From Chloroflexota bacterium (GTDB lineage Bacteria > Chloroflexota > Anaerolineae > Anaerolineales > Anaerolineaceae), in contig JAAYUC010000009.1 of the NCBI GenBank assembly GCA_012517865.1, positions 1 to 64,000 of the forward strand: a stretch of DNA of 64,000 bases. Reading direction: 5' to 3'. Positions 34,200-42,463 of the stretch are shown piece by piece (the stretch's first letter is position 1; every line of letters begins with the position of its first letter). Both the position numbers and the translations under genes were made by a program. The notes under the pieces were generated by a model. It searched no databases and was not told the origin of the DNA. It saw only the letters and a program-made list of their open reading frames with translations.

Positions 34200-35420
34200 T
34201 CAGCGCGCCAGCAGGGCATTAAGCCGCGCGGCCGCGCCAGGGGGTTCCGAAGCGGAGATTTGCACCTTGTTCAGCCCCTGCCAGGCCGCGTAGGCGCGCA
34301 AGGTGTCAGCTAAATCCGCCAGCAGCGCTTCTTCGGGCGGGATTCCCTCTTCCAGATACAGTTTGATGACTTCCAGTTGCTTTTCTTTGCGGCGCGCTTT
34401 GGCGTCCAGGCGGCCAACCAAACTGCCGTTTCGCAAAATTGGCAGCACAAAGTAACCATACTTGCGTTTGGAAGCCGGCAGGTAACACTCCAGCTGGTAG
34501 TCAAACCCGAACAGCTGTTGGGCGCGGGCGCGGTCCGAAATCAGGGGGTCAAACGGGGAGAGGATGGTGGTTAGCCCGGCTTGCAGAACGCCGGCGCGCG
34601 CCAGTTCCAGCAGGGCAAGGTTATCGGGGTGCACGTAGGCCGGCTTGCCTTCCAAACCTGAGACCCGCACTGGTAAAAGCTCGCCCGTTGCCTGCAGCTC
34701 CGCAAGTATAGCAGGGACCAGGCGCCTGGGCAGGTAAAAATAGGGCGCCGCCCAGTTTTCCCGCGCGATTCCCAGGGCTTTTACGCTCATCAGGACCAGC
34801 TGGCGCAGCGCGTCCTCGTAGGGCGGGACGCGGGCGTCGTTCCAGCCGGGCAAAACGCGCTCCCGCAGGTCGTACACGCGCTGAAAGCCGCGGCGGCAGG
34901 CAATCATCACGTCTCCCCTGAAGTACAGGTACTCCAGCGCCACCTTTTCCGCCTTCCAATCCCACCAGGCGCCGCGCTGCCCCTCGCGGGCAAAATCCGA
35001 GGATTTGACCGCGCCGTTCTCGCGCAGGTGCGCCAGTATTCCAGTGACAATTTCCGGGTGAGCTTCGCCCCACGCGCGGATGTTATCCCAACCTACAAAA
35101 TTCTTGCGCATCAGGCTGCGGTAGAGCGGGTAATCTTCAATCGGGAGATAGCAGGCGGCATGCGCCCAATATTCAAACAGCGCGCCTTCCGCGTGCAGCT
35201 CTTCCAGCCAGCGCAGGTCGAACGCGCCTATACGCGACCAAAGGATGTGCAGGTGCGCGCGCGCCACCACGCTGATGGTGTCAATTTGCAGGTTGTGAAT
35301 GCGCCGCACCGTGCTGAGGATATCGGCTTTGACAGCGGGCTGGCTGGGCGGGGCGGCAAGGCCCTGCGCGGCGAGCATCAGGGCGCGCGCCTGGGGGAGG
35401 GTGAGGGTGAGCTCTGGCAT
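34200..35420 (-). CDS. YcaQ/AlkX-type winged-helix DNA glycosylase
   Basis: A 406-residue protein of the HTH_42 (YcaQ, AlkZ) family, monofunctional glycosylases that unhook DNA crosslinks. The key motif L-Q-I-D-T-I near residue 45 matches the catalytic Q-x-D loop of E. coli YcaQ, and A-R-A-H-L-H-I-L-W-S-R and E-Y-W-A-H follow. It also has P-F-D-P-L-I-S-D and L-P-I-L. The ATG lies 7 nt after TACAAT and has no Shine-Dalgarno, another probable leaderless start. Confidence 0.88.
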   Translation of the reverse strand: MPELTLTLPQARALMLAAQGLAAPPSQPAVKADILSTVRRIHNLQIDTISVVARAHLHILWSRIGAFDLRWLEELHAEGALFEYWAHAACYLPIEDYPLYRSLMRKNFVGWDNIRAWGEAHPEIVTGILAHLRENGAVKSSDFAREGQRGAWWDWKAEKVALEYLYFRGDVMIACRRGFQRVYDLRERVLPGWNDARVPPYEDALRQLVLMSVKALGIARENWAAPYFYLPRRLVPAILAELQATGELLPVRVSGLEGKPAYVHPDNLALLELARAGVLQAGLTTILSPFDPLISDRARAQQLFGFDYQLECYLPASKRKYGYFVLPILRNGSLVGRLDAKARRKEKQLEVIKLYLEEGIPPEEALLADLADTLRAYAAWQGLNKVQISASEPPGAAARLNALLAR

Positions 35421-35427
35421 AGCAGCA

Positions 35428-35433
35428 ATTGTA
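35428..35433 (-). promoter_or_regulatory. -10 box, leaderless promoter of the YcaQ-like gene
   Basis: TACAAT, 7 nt before the ATG at 35420. Confidence 0.45.
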
Positions 35434-35605
35434 TGCCAAAAGCACCGCGGATGGGGAAACAGGCGCCGAGGGCATATTCGGGCGGTTGAGAAGCGGGCAA
35501 GAGGCGCCTGAGAGCGTAAAAGAGCTGGATTTTAGAAAATTGATAGCAATTGAGAGTCGGGTTTCAGTACACTCCACACCAGTAAAGTATGCAAGGAGTG
35601 TAATA

Positions 35606-36007
35606 ATGGAAGTTCCACGCTATTGGAGATTGAAAAAACAACGCTACGCGTTGGTGGGTGAGACCTGCCCACACTGCGACGCGAAAATTTTCCCGCCCCG
35701 GGATATCTGCCCGGAATGCGGTGGAGAAGCCAAAGCCCCCTTTGCCTTCAGCGGGCAGGGCGAGGTGTATTCGTACACCCACATGGCTAGCGCGCCAGCC
35801 GGCTTTGAGGAGCAGGCGCCCTATACCATCGCGCTGGTGAAGCTTATGGAAGGCCCCATGGTGACCGCCCAACTGACCGACCTGGGCGATGAACCGGTGC
35901 GGATTGGCATGCCGGTGGAGATGGTGACGCGCAAGATACGCAATGACGGCGATGAGCGCGGGATTATTGTGTACGGGTATAAGTTCCGGCCGGTGATGGC
36001 GCGGTAG
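35606..36007 (+). CDS. DUF35 zinc-ribbon/OB-fold protein
   Basis: A 133-residue protein. An N-terminal rubredoxin-like zinc ribbon (C21-P-H-C24 and C35-P-E-C38) is followed by a DUF35 OB-fold beginning G-E-V-Y-S-Y-T. These proteins act as partners of thiolases and HMG-CoA synthases, channelling acyl-CoA intermediates. No thiolase gene is in this window. AAGGAG lies before the ATG; the longer frame from 35429 has none. A broken copy of its 3' end lies at 36464-36559. Confidence 0.88.
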   Translation: MEVPRYWRLKKQRYALVGETCPHCDAKIFPPRDICPECGGEAKAPFAFSGQGEVYSYTHMASAPAGFEEQAPYTIALVKLMEGPMVTAQLTDLGDEPVRIGMPVEMVTRKIRNDGDERGIIVYGYKFRPVMAR

Positions 36008-36029
36008 AAGCTGATTGACTGAAAATGCG

Positions 36030-36060
36030 AACCGCCTTCCAGAGATGGAGGGCGGTTTTT
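36030..36060 (+). terminator. Terminator of the DUF35 gene
   Basis: A 12-bp stem with one G-U pair (36030-36041 and 36046-36057), loop GAGA, followed by a T-tract. Confidence 0.9.
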
Positions 36061-36166
36061 GTTTCATACAATACTTGTTTCTTTCTGACCTGATGATGGG
36101 AGAAGAAAAATTTGAATTCACGGCGCGTTGTATAACTTAGTCGTGGGATATTTGAGATGAAACTCT

Positions 36167-36172
36167 TATAAT
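36167..36172 (+). promoter_or_regulatory. -10 box of the DUF2892 gene
   Basis: TATAAT 34 nt before the ATG at 36207; AAAGGAG follows as the ribosome binding site. Confidence 0.5.
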
Positions 36173-36206
36173 TCGGTTATTCGTACTATTCAAAGGAGAT
36201 TTATCT

Positions 36207-36407
36207 ATGAAACGCAATATGTCCAATCTTGACCGCATAATCCGCGCTGTGGTTGCCGCCCTGTTTGCCTATCTCTATTTTGGCGGAATTGTTACAGGTA
36301 CACTTGGTATTATCCTGTTAGTTCTTGGCGCGATCTTCCTATTTACATCCATCACTGGCTTCTGCCCGCTCTACGCGCTCTTCAAAACCCGCACTCTTAA
36401 AGGCTGA
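36207..36407 (+). CDS. DUF2892 small membrane protein
   Basis: A 66-residue protein with two transmembrane helices, N-S-N-L-D-R-x-I-R near its start and F-C-P-L-Y near its end, as in the DUF2892 family (the membrane tail of YgaP-type rhodaneses). The function is unknown. It has a strong AAAGGAG site and its own promoter and terminator, so it is a single-gene unit. Confidence 0.9.
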   Translation: MKRNMSNLDRIIRAVVAALFAYLYFGGIVTGTLGIILLVLGAIFLFTSITGFCPLYALFKTRTLKG

Positions 36408-36423
36408 GCAATCGTTTCCCCCC

Positions 36424-36455
36424 GAGCGGATGAGCAATCATTCGCTCTGTTTTTT
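36424..36455 (+). terminator. Terminator of the DUF2892 gene
   Basis: A 10-bp stem with one G-U pair (36424-36433 and 36438-36447), loop GCAA, then TGTTTTTT. Confidence 0.85.
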
Positions 36456-36463
36456 ACGGCAGG

Positions 36464-36559
36464 CTGGTTGAAGCGGTGAGGCGCAGGGTCCGCAATGACG
36501 GCGTCGAGCGCCGGATTATTGTGGATGGGTAAAAGTTCCGGCCGGTGATGCGAATTTAG
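36464..36559 (+). pseudogene. Broken duplicate of the DUF35 gene 3' end
   Basis: This stretch aligns in frame with the last 32 codons of the DUF35 gene (35912-36007). It keeps R-N-D-G, I-I-V and K-F-R-P-V-M. It has a TAA in place of the Tyr codon before K-F-R and no start, so it cannot encode a protein. The two copies flank the DUF2892 gene as direct repeats. Confidence 0.8.
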
Positions 36560-36693
36560 GAAAACGAGAATAAGGAATTAAAGCGCTCTCAACTCTTAGA
36601 AAACTTTTTTGTTCCTGTGGCATAATTTCAACAGTTCAATTTCACGTACAATTATCAGTTGGTCGCTAATACTCAATACAAAGAAGACAGAAA

Positions 36694-37263
36694 ATGATTT
36701 ATATCGTAAGTGGTGCTTCGAGGTCGGGAAAATCGATTATTGCCAAAAGATTCTTACAAAGAAATCATGTTCCCTATATGCCCTTGGATAGTATGATGAT
36801 GGGTTTCATGAACGGTGTACCATCCATGGGAATCCATGACCGGTTATGGCCTCACGAAATTGCCGAAAAGATGTGGCCTTTTCTGGAAGCGATGTGTGAG
36901 AATATGCTTAATAACAAAATTGATTATCTGTTTGAAGGTGAAGCTGTTTGGCCACAGTATATAAAAGGATTTGCCGACCGTCACCCCGGTCAGGTTAGGA
37001 TTTGTTTTTTAGGGTTTGTTGATGTTGATATCCCCAGTAAGGTTTCAGATGTGAAACGCTACCCCAATCATGATGGAGATTGGCTCGTTTCTCAAACAGA
37101 AGAAGAAATCAGAAATCATCTTGAAAATATGAAAAAGTATAGTGTGCGCATTAAGGAGGAGTGCCTGAAGTTTGGTGTCCAATACTTTGACACATCGGAT
37201 GATTTTGAAAACAAAATGGAAACGGTGTTGTCTTTTTTAGACCCGAACACGGCAAGCACATAG
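36694..37263 (+). CDS. P-loop kinase-like protein
   Basis: A 189-residue protein with a Walker A motif G-A-S-R-S-G-K-S at residues 7-14 right after the first beta-strand, as in small-molecule kinases of the shikimate- or phosphoglycerate-kinase-like P-loop group. Other families cannot be excluded and no substrate motif was recognised. The gene is visibly AT-richer than its neighbours up- and downstream, which suggests acquisition by transfer. The Shine-Dalgarno is weak (GAAGAC). Confidence 0.7.
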   Translation: MIYIVSGASRSGKSIIAKRFLQRNHVPYMPLDSMMMGFMNGVPSMGIHDRLWPHEIAEKMWPFLEAMCENMLNNKIDYLFEGEAVWPQYIKGFADRHPGQVRICFLGFVDVDIPSKVSDVKRYPNHDGDWLVSQTEEEIRNHLENMKKYSVRIKEECLKFGVQYFDTSDDFENKMETVLSFLDPNTAST

Positions 37264-37344
37264 TTCCGATGTTCTTCTTGAGTGACATTGAGACTCGGAT
37301 GGGAATTATCTAAATCCATCTTATTATCAAGAAAGAAATAAAAC

Positions 37345-37650
37345 ATGATAACAAAACTATCAGATCAAGAGATTCAAACGCGCATGGCGCAATTGGGCAC
37401 TATTTCAGGCGAGACTTGGAAACTTAAGGATAGCAAACTGCATATCTCAATAAAATTTCCCGATTTCGTCTCGGCTTTCACTTTCATGACCACTACTGCC
37501 TTCTATGCCGAGAAGTTGAATCATCACCCGGAATGGTCAAACGTCTACAACCGGGTCGATATTAACCTGAGCACGCACGACGCTGGCGGTATTACCGAAC
37601 TCGATTTCAAGCTAGCCGAGTTGATAACGATTAGCGCGGGTAATTGCTGA
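37345..37650 (+). CDS. phhB: Pterin-4a-carbinolamine dehydratase
   Basis: A 101-residue protein of normal PCD length. The family motif is complete: E-K-L-N-H-H-P-E-W, then V-Y-N-R-V-D-I, then T-H-D-A-G-G-I-T. It recycles the oxidised pterin cofactor of aromatic-amino-acid hydroxylases; no hydroxylase gene is in the window, so it may serve another pterin enzyme. It stands alone. Confidence 0.93.
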   Translation: MITKLSDQEIQTRMAQLGTISGETWKLKDSKLHISIKFPDFVSAFTFMTTTAFYAEKLNHHPEWSNVYNRVDINLSTHDAGGITELDFKLAELITISAGNC

Positions 37651-37850
37651 CGCCGCGCGCCGGGTCGGTGAATTGGACCAAGTCTTTGGCGCTTTATATG
37701 CCCAAAAGTTGTATTATGTAGGTGTCTATTGCTCAACCGAATGCTGTGTTAATCCAGCGCACCTTACCGTAAAACGGCTTATACACCAGTCATTTAATCT
37801 CTTAACCTTGAATGCAGAATTGGACAGCTGATTGGATGGAAGGAGCCTCC

Positions 37851-38303
37851 GTGAACAAGCCCACAGAAAAGGGGTCTGGCGTGGGGACAATGTTGCTAAT
37901 TGGATTATTGTTCCTCCCAATCCATGTTGGAATTTTTATTTTTCTTGGAAAGAATAGCTGGCTTCCGCTTGAGCTCGCCCTGATCGGAGCAATTATTGGT
38001 GTTTACAGAGTTTGGAGCGAGAACGAGGACACCAAAGATAAGAGCAAGCTCCTTGAAATGGCATTACTCGGCTTACTTCAATCTTTTTTCCTGACTGTTA
38101 TCGTTTTTGGACCCTTGATATTGTTAACAAATTGGCTGCTTCGGAATATCGGCCATCTACCGATACCGGAAAGTGAAGATCCTGCCTGGTTGAGGATTTT
38201 ATTCAACCTTGTTGGTTTTGAGCTTTTCTATTGGCTGGCAATCTTCTTGGTGCCCCGGATTAGAGCCAAATCATCCGGTGAAAAGAAAGGCAGCGACACC
38301 TAA
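37851..38303 (+). CDS. Small integral membrane protein, unknown
   Basis: A 150-residue protein with about four hydrophobic helices and a basic C-terminal tail. No family was recognised. GTG 37851 is preferred over ATG 37812: GGAAGGAG lies 5 nt before the GTG, while nothing useful precedes the ATG. It is AT-rich like the P-loop gene upstream. Confidence 0.65.
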   Translation: MNKPTEKGSGVGTMLLIGLLFLPIHVGIFIFLGKNSWLPLELALIGAIIGVYRVWSENEDTKDKSKLLEMALLGLLQSFFLTVIVFGPLILLTNWLLRNIGHLPIPESEDPAWLRILFNLVGFELFYWLAIFLVPRIRAKSSGEKKGSDT

Positions 38304-38455
38304 ACTTCTGGCGAGGGATAGGTAGGAATTTCCCCTTGCTTCGTGCCAGTTTTCAGCTTTACCTCGAACTTGCGCCTGTACTATGGCCAAGATCTTGGCG
38401 CCAAACCAAATCATTTTTAGGTATCAACTTTTCTCAGCAGGAAAGGAAGGCAAAA

Positions 38456-38902
38456 ATGCCTGATTTAATAAGCCTGGATAACGCTTCCAAGCTGTTCATT
38501 GCCTGGGCATTCTTTCTCCAGATTGTGTTCATTGTCCATTTTGCTGTACGCAAGATTTTCTTTGAAAGCTACACCCTGCGCTATGGCTGGATAGTCTACG
38601 CGCTGTGCATCCCGGCTGTGGTCATCAGCATTCTCCTCCTGCGGGGTGGAAAAAACTGGGTTTACTGGATTGGCGGATTCCTGTTCGCGGTCTATGCCTG
38701 CTTCGGTTTTTGGGTGGATTACATTGCCCGCATCCAGTTCAGAAATCCGGTGCGCTTAACCGTCCTGATTCCGTACGCGTTTCTATATCTGGTCACCGTG
38801 ATGTTCTACTGGTGGCCGCTCTACCGCCTGAATCGGACGCTGTGGGCTGTGTATGCCGCTTTGTATGTCATCGCCACAATTCTGAACGTGAGCTCTCACT
38901 GA
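38456..38902 (+). CDS. Small integral membrane protein, unknown
   Basis: A 148-residue, Trp/Tyr/Phe-rich protein with about five transmembrane helices. No motif or family was recognised. GGAAAGGAAGG lies just upstream of ATG 38456; the longer frame from 38336 lacks a site. It is flanked by unrelated single genes. Confidence 0.7.
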   Translation: MPDLISLDNASKLFIAWAFFLQIVFIVHFAVRKIFFESYTLRYGWIVYALCIPAVVISILLLRGGKNWVYWIGGFLFAVYACFGFWVDYIARIQFRNPVRLTVLIPYAFLYLVTVMFYWWPLYRLNRTLWAVYAALYVIATILNVSSH

Positions 38903-39110
38903 GCTCCTGGCTGGCAAGAGCCCCAAGGCCTGGACCAGGCGGGCCACTTGCAGAGTATTCTGGATTTGGCGCTTTCCAGCAGGAACGCGCTATGATTTGT
39001 GGCATAATTCGTATCAGGTAATCCACGGGCGGATAAATCCCGCGAAGCAATTACTGGCACAAGCCTCTACTTTTAGGTTTCTTACTGCCTGACTGTACAT
39101 AAGGAGAAAA

Positions 39111-39440
39111 ATGGAATACACAAAAGCAGGGCAGACAACGGATATTCCGGTAAACACGATGAAAATGGTGCTGGTCGGCGGCAAAGAAGTGCTTCTGGCG
39201 AATGTGGACGGAGCGTACTATGCCATCCCCAATAAGTGCACCCACCTTGGCGGTCCGCTGGCGCAAGGGAAGCTGGAGGGCGGCATAGTCACCTGCCCGC
39301 GGCACGGCGCGCGCTTTGACGTCCGCACCGGGCAGGCGGTGGGCGAGGCAAAGCTGGGCTTTGTGAAGATGAAAGTGAAGGACGAACCGAGCTACAGCGT
39401 GAAGGTGGAAGGCACGGATATCCTGATTGGCGTGGGCTAA
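39111..39440 (+). CDS. Rieske [2Fe-2S] ferredoxin
   Basis: A 109-residue soluble Rieske protein. The cluster ligands are C43-T-H45 and C62-P-R-H65, the spacing typical of dioxygenase-type and arsenite/nitrite-type small Rieske ferredoxins. It should carry single electrons in the cytoplasm; its partner oxygenase is not next to it. AAGGAG lies 5 nt before the ATG. Confidence 0.93.
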   Translation: MEYTKAGQTTDIPVNTMKMVLVGGKEVLLANVDGAYYAIPNKCTHLGGPLAQGKLEGGIVTCPRHGARFDVRTGQAVGEAKLGFVKMKVKDEPSYSVKVEGTDILIGVG

Positions 39441-39642
39441 AAGAGCGATTTGTTGCAACTCCACCGGAGACGCCTTCACAAGATAAGGAGCAGTTGTAAT
39501 GCTCGCGGCGGTTTGATGCTCCACTGGTCCTTCAAACTGCGGATATTTCGGAGCACACTCATTGCACAAACGTGAACTTGCCACAATCCATTTGTTGAAA
39601 AATAAAGTACGAATTGTCGTAGTAATTAAAAAAAGAACACAA

Positions 39643-40626
39643 ATGAATTTTAAGAGCCCATTAAGCAGCTTAAGCGAAACACTTTGCCGTATTAAGGAAT
39701 CTGCCGTGATGTATCAGAAGATATTAAAGAAAAACGAAGCGGCTACAAGGACGGTGCTTATTGATCCTGTGCTGCGCGCACTTGGCTGGGATACTGCCAA
39801 CACCAATATGGTTGAGGTTGAGAAGACCACAGAAAGTCTCAGAGCAGACTACGCGCTGTATGATGGAAATGGGATAGCTCGGATTATCGTTGAAGCCAAG
39901 GCTTTGGGTTCGGCGCTGGATCAAAAGGCTGTTGTGATGGCTCTGGTTGATTATGCTTTTGGTTTCCAGCTCAATGACGTTTTTTTGACCGACGGCATTA
40001 TTTGGCATCATTATGAGGATTTCCACCCAGGAAATCTCTCTCCCAAGCACGTAATCAATCTTTCGGTGGATGATCCAATAATTTCTGCAACATACTTTGT
40101 CCAGCACTTGGATGCTGCCAAGTATTGGCCAATGGATCAGGGCATCGATGAAATTTCCCAAAGACTCGACCAGTTAGAGAGCACCGTTGCTGATCTACAG
40201 AGACGCATCATGGAGCTGGGAGGGCTCGATCCCAGACCAATACCCAACACCGACAAATTTGTTGCACTTGAAAAGCTGGAGAATATTGCTGGAACTAAGC
40301 CCTCGCGTCTTCGCTTGCCATCAGGTACAGTTTTAGAAATCAGCACCTGGATAGATGTTCTCCGTGAAACCTGCAAGTTTGTTTTGGGCCACAACTTGAA
40401 TTTGTCAATCCCGCACCCCGATAGCTCTGGCAAGAAAGTTTCTCTTTTCAGTTATGAAAAGCCAGCGAACAAGGTGTCTTATGTTACTGAAGAGTACAGA
40501 GGAGAAAAGATTTATATTTACCTCAATTACGACTCTTATCACTGCGTTGAAAACGCTCTGTTTATTCTGAAAGAATGCCCAGAAGAATTTCTGAAAGTTC
40601 CACCCGCAGTGGAAATAAAGAAGTAG
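39643..40626 (+). CDS. Solitary PD-(D/E)XK nuclease-like protein (HsdR-N-type)
   Basis: A 327-residue protein. Its N-terminal half resembles the nuclease domain of type I restriction R subunits: D-P-V-L-R-A-L-G-W-D, then R-A-D-Y-A-L-Y and I-I-V-E-A-K-A (Asp, Glu-x-Lys triad). A short coiled coil of about 35 residues follows near residue 180, then a C-terminal domain of unknown type. No HsdM/HsdS, helicase or partner gene is beside it. It is AT-richer than its neighbours. ATG 39643 is chosen; a TTG-started extension to 39562 lacks support. A role in defence or repair is an inference. Confidence 0.7.
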   Translation: MNFKSPLSSLSETLCRIKESAVMYQKILKKNEAATRTVLIDPVLRALGWDTANTNMVEVEKTTESLRADYALYDGNGIARIIVEAKALGSALDQKAVVMALVDYAFGFQLNDVFLTDGIIWHHYEDFHPGNLSPKHVINLSVDDPIISATYFVQHLDAAKYWPMDQGIDEISQRLDQLESTVADLQRRIMELGGLDPRPIPNTDKFVALEKLENIAGTKPSRLRLPSGTVLEISTWIDVLRETCKFVLGHNLNLSIPHPDSSGKKVSLFSYEKPANKVSYVTEEYRGEKIYIYLNYDSYHCVENALFILKECPEEFLKVPPAVEIKK

Positions 40627-40760
40627 GTCGTGTTTTTTGTAGGAAATTCTCTGCTTGGGTCGGGTGATTGTGTTCCGCTGGCCATTGATTGTCTGAATAT
40701 TGTAAACGTCTACCACCTGCGCAGAAAGCAGCGCGCATCCATTAAGGAATCTGAACCCGC

Positions 40761-41288
40761 ATGACCTCCACCGCCCTATTCATCCGCCCTGAAACCCCCT
40801 CTGATATTCAAGCCATCCACGATCTGACGGCCGCGGCCTTTGCCAGCCTGGAAATCAGCGACCACACCGAGCAGTTCGTCATCGATGCGCTGCGCGCAGC
40901 CGGCGCGCTCAGCCTCTCCCTCGTCGCGGAATTAGACGGCAAACTGGTCGGGCACATTGCCATTTCGCCCATCACGCTCTCAGACGGCTCTCAGGATTGG
41001 TACGGCGCCGGTCCGCTTTCGGTGCTGCCCGAGCTCCAGCGGCAGGGTATTGGCTCGGCGCTGATGCGGGCAGGGCTGGAGCGCCTGCAGGAACTTGGCG
41101 CGCGCGGCTGCTGCCTGGTCGGGCATCCGGGCTACTATGAGCGCTTCGGCTTCATCCATCCCGCGGGGCTGGGGATGGAAGGCGCGCCGGCGGAAGCGTT
41201 TTTCGCGCTGGCATTTAACGGCAAATATCCAGAGGGAACGATTAACTTTCATCCGGCTTTTTTTGCAAGCGGGAGCCAGAGCGGCTGA
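40761..41288 (+). CDS. GNAT N-acetyltransferase
   Basis: A 175-residue GNAT, close in style to YhbS. It begins I-R-P-E-T-P-S-D, has the acetyl-CoA loop R-Q-G-I-G-S-A-L near residues 95-102, then G-H-P-G-Y-Y-E-R-F-G-F. It transfers acetyl to an unknown amine. AAGGA lies 12 nt before the ATG, a somewhat long spacing. Confidence 0.9.
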   Translation: MTSTALFIRPETPSDIQAIHDLTAAAFASLEISDHTEQFVIDALRAAGALSLSLVAELDGKLVGHIAISPITLSDGSQDWYGAGPLSVLPELQRQGIGSALMRAGLERLQELGARGCCLVGHPGYYERFGFIHPAGLGMEGAPAEAFFALAFNGKYPEGTINFHPAFFASGSQSG

Positions 41289-41477
41289 GGCAGGCGCCTT
41301 ACGCGTGGCGATAAAAATGATGCTTCATTCGATAGAGGATGCCCGACGCCCGCGCCGCAGGTCCTCTTGAATGACATGCCGCCGACATCGCCCGGCATCA
41401 ACCCGGGAATATGTCCGCCGGACGCTTGAAAAATCCTGAAATCATCCTTTTCCAATGCAGCCGCAGAGGAGGCCGCT

Positions 41478-42176
41478 ATGAACAAAACAGATAGAAAAGC
41501 CTTCATCCGCGCCGCGCTCCTGCTGGTGCCGGTACTGGGATTCTTTCCATTGCTGCCGATGCTGATATCCGGACGCTGGCGGTGGTGGGAGGCCTGGGTC
41601 ATGGCCGCGATATTCGTGATTACTTTCGTCGTAGGCCGCGCGCTGGCGGCGCGCAAAACGCCGGACATCCTGAAGGAGCGGGCCAGGTACACCCGGCACG
41701 CGAACACCCAGCCCTGGGATAAATGGCTTTCGCCGCTGGTAAGCTTTGGGGTTGTCTTCATCTTTTTGGCAGCCGGCATGGACGCTTTGTATCACTGGTC
41801 CGCGGGCTTTTCTCTGGGTTGGGAACTGTTTGGGTTGGCGCTGATTGTGCTGGGTTACCTGCTTGGGTCTTACGCCCTGGTTGAGAACGCTTTCTTTTCC
41901 GGGACGGTGCGCATCCAGGAGGATAGGGGGCACAAGGTCGTTTCCAGCGGGCCGTACCGGTGGGTGCGCCACCCCGGCTACGCGGGCTTTATGCTGGCAA
42001 GCTTTGGCATGCCGCTGCTGCTTGATTCTGCCTGGGCTTACCTGCCAGTTTTCATTCAAACGGTTTTCTTTATCCTTCGCACCAGCCTGGAAGACCGTTT
42101 TTTGCAGGAGAATCTGCCCGGGTATCGGGAGTACACGCAAAAGGTGCGCTACCGCCTGCTGCCGGGGGTATGGTAA
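41478..42176 (+). CDS. ICMT-like membrane methyltransferase
   Basis: A 232-residue membrane protein with about five transmembrane helices. It carries the PEMT/ICMT signature G-P-Y-R-W-V-R-H-P-G-Y and, near its end, E-D-R-F-L-Q-E-N-L-P-G-Y-R-E-Y. The family methylates isoprenylcysteines in eukaryotes and varied small acceptors in bacteria; the acceptor is unknown here. GGAGG lies before the ATG. Confidence 0.88.
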   Translation: MNKTDRKAFIRAALLLVPVLGFFPLLPMLISGRWRWWEAWVMAAIFVITFVVGRALAARKTPDILKERARYTRHANTQPWDKWLSPLVSFGVVFIFLAAGMDALYHWSAGFSLGWELFGLALIVLGYLLGSYALVENAFFSGTVRIQEDRGHKVVSSGPYRWVRHPGYAGFMLASFGMPLLLDSAWAYLPVFIQTVFFILRTSLEDRFLQENLPGYREYTQKVRYRLLPGVW

Positions 42177-42463
42177 GCGTTCATTGAGCGCTTGGCAAGT
42201 CTTGCGGCTGCTTGGGGGACCCCGGGCGAAAAAATCCCCCTTCGGGGAGAGAACACCTGAAGAGCGTCTTGCGGGAATTTCCTGAAGACCCGGCAGGCAG
42301 CCTGTGGATGGTATCGCCGAGGCAGCCAGGTTGAAGACGTAGAATCAGGCTTGTACTAAGGCAGGAATTAACCGCCGCTGTGGGGGTAAACTTAATCGGC
42401 AGGGAGGTCACGCTCGCCATTGGTTTCTGATTTTCCTGTAAACATGATTATTTGGAGCGGCAG

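Noticed and set aside
36560..40630. Genomic island with an integrase
   Set aside because: The patch is AT-rich, but no integrase, transposase, phage gene or attachment repeat was seen.
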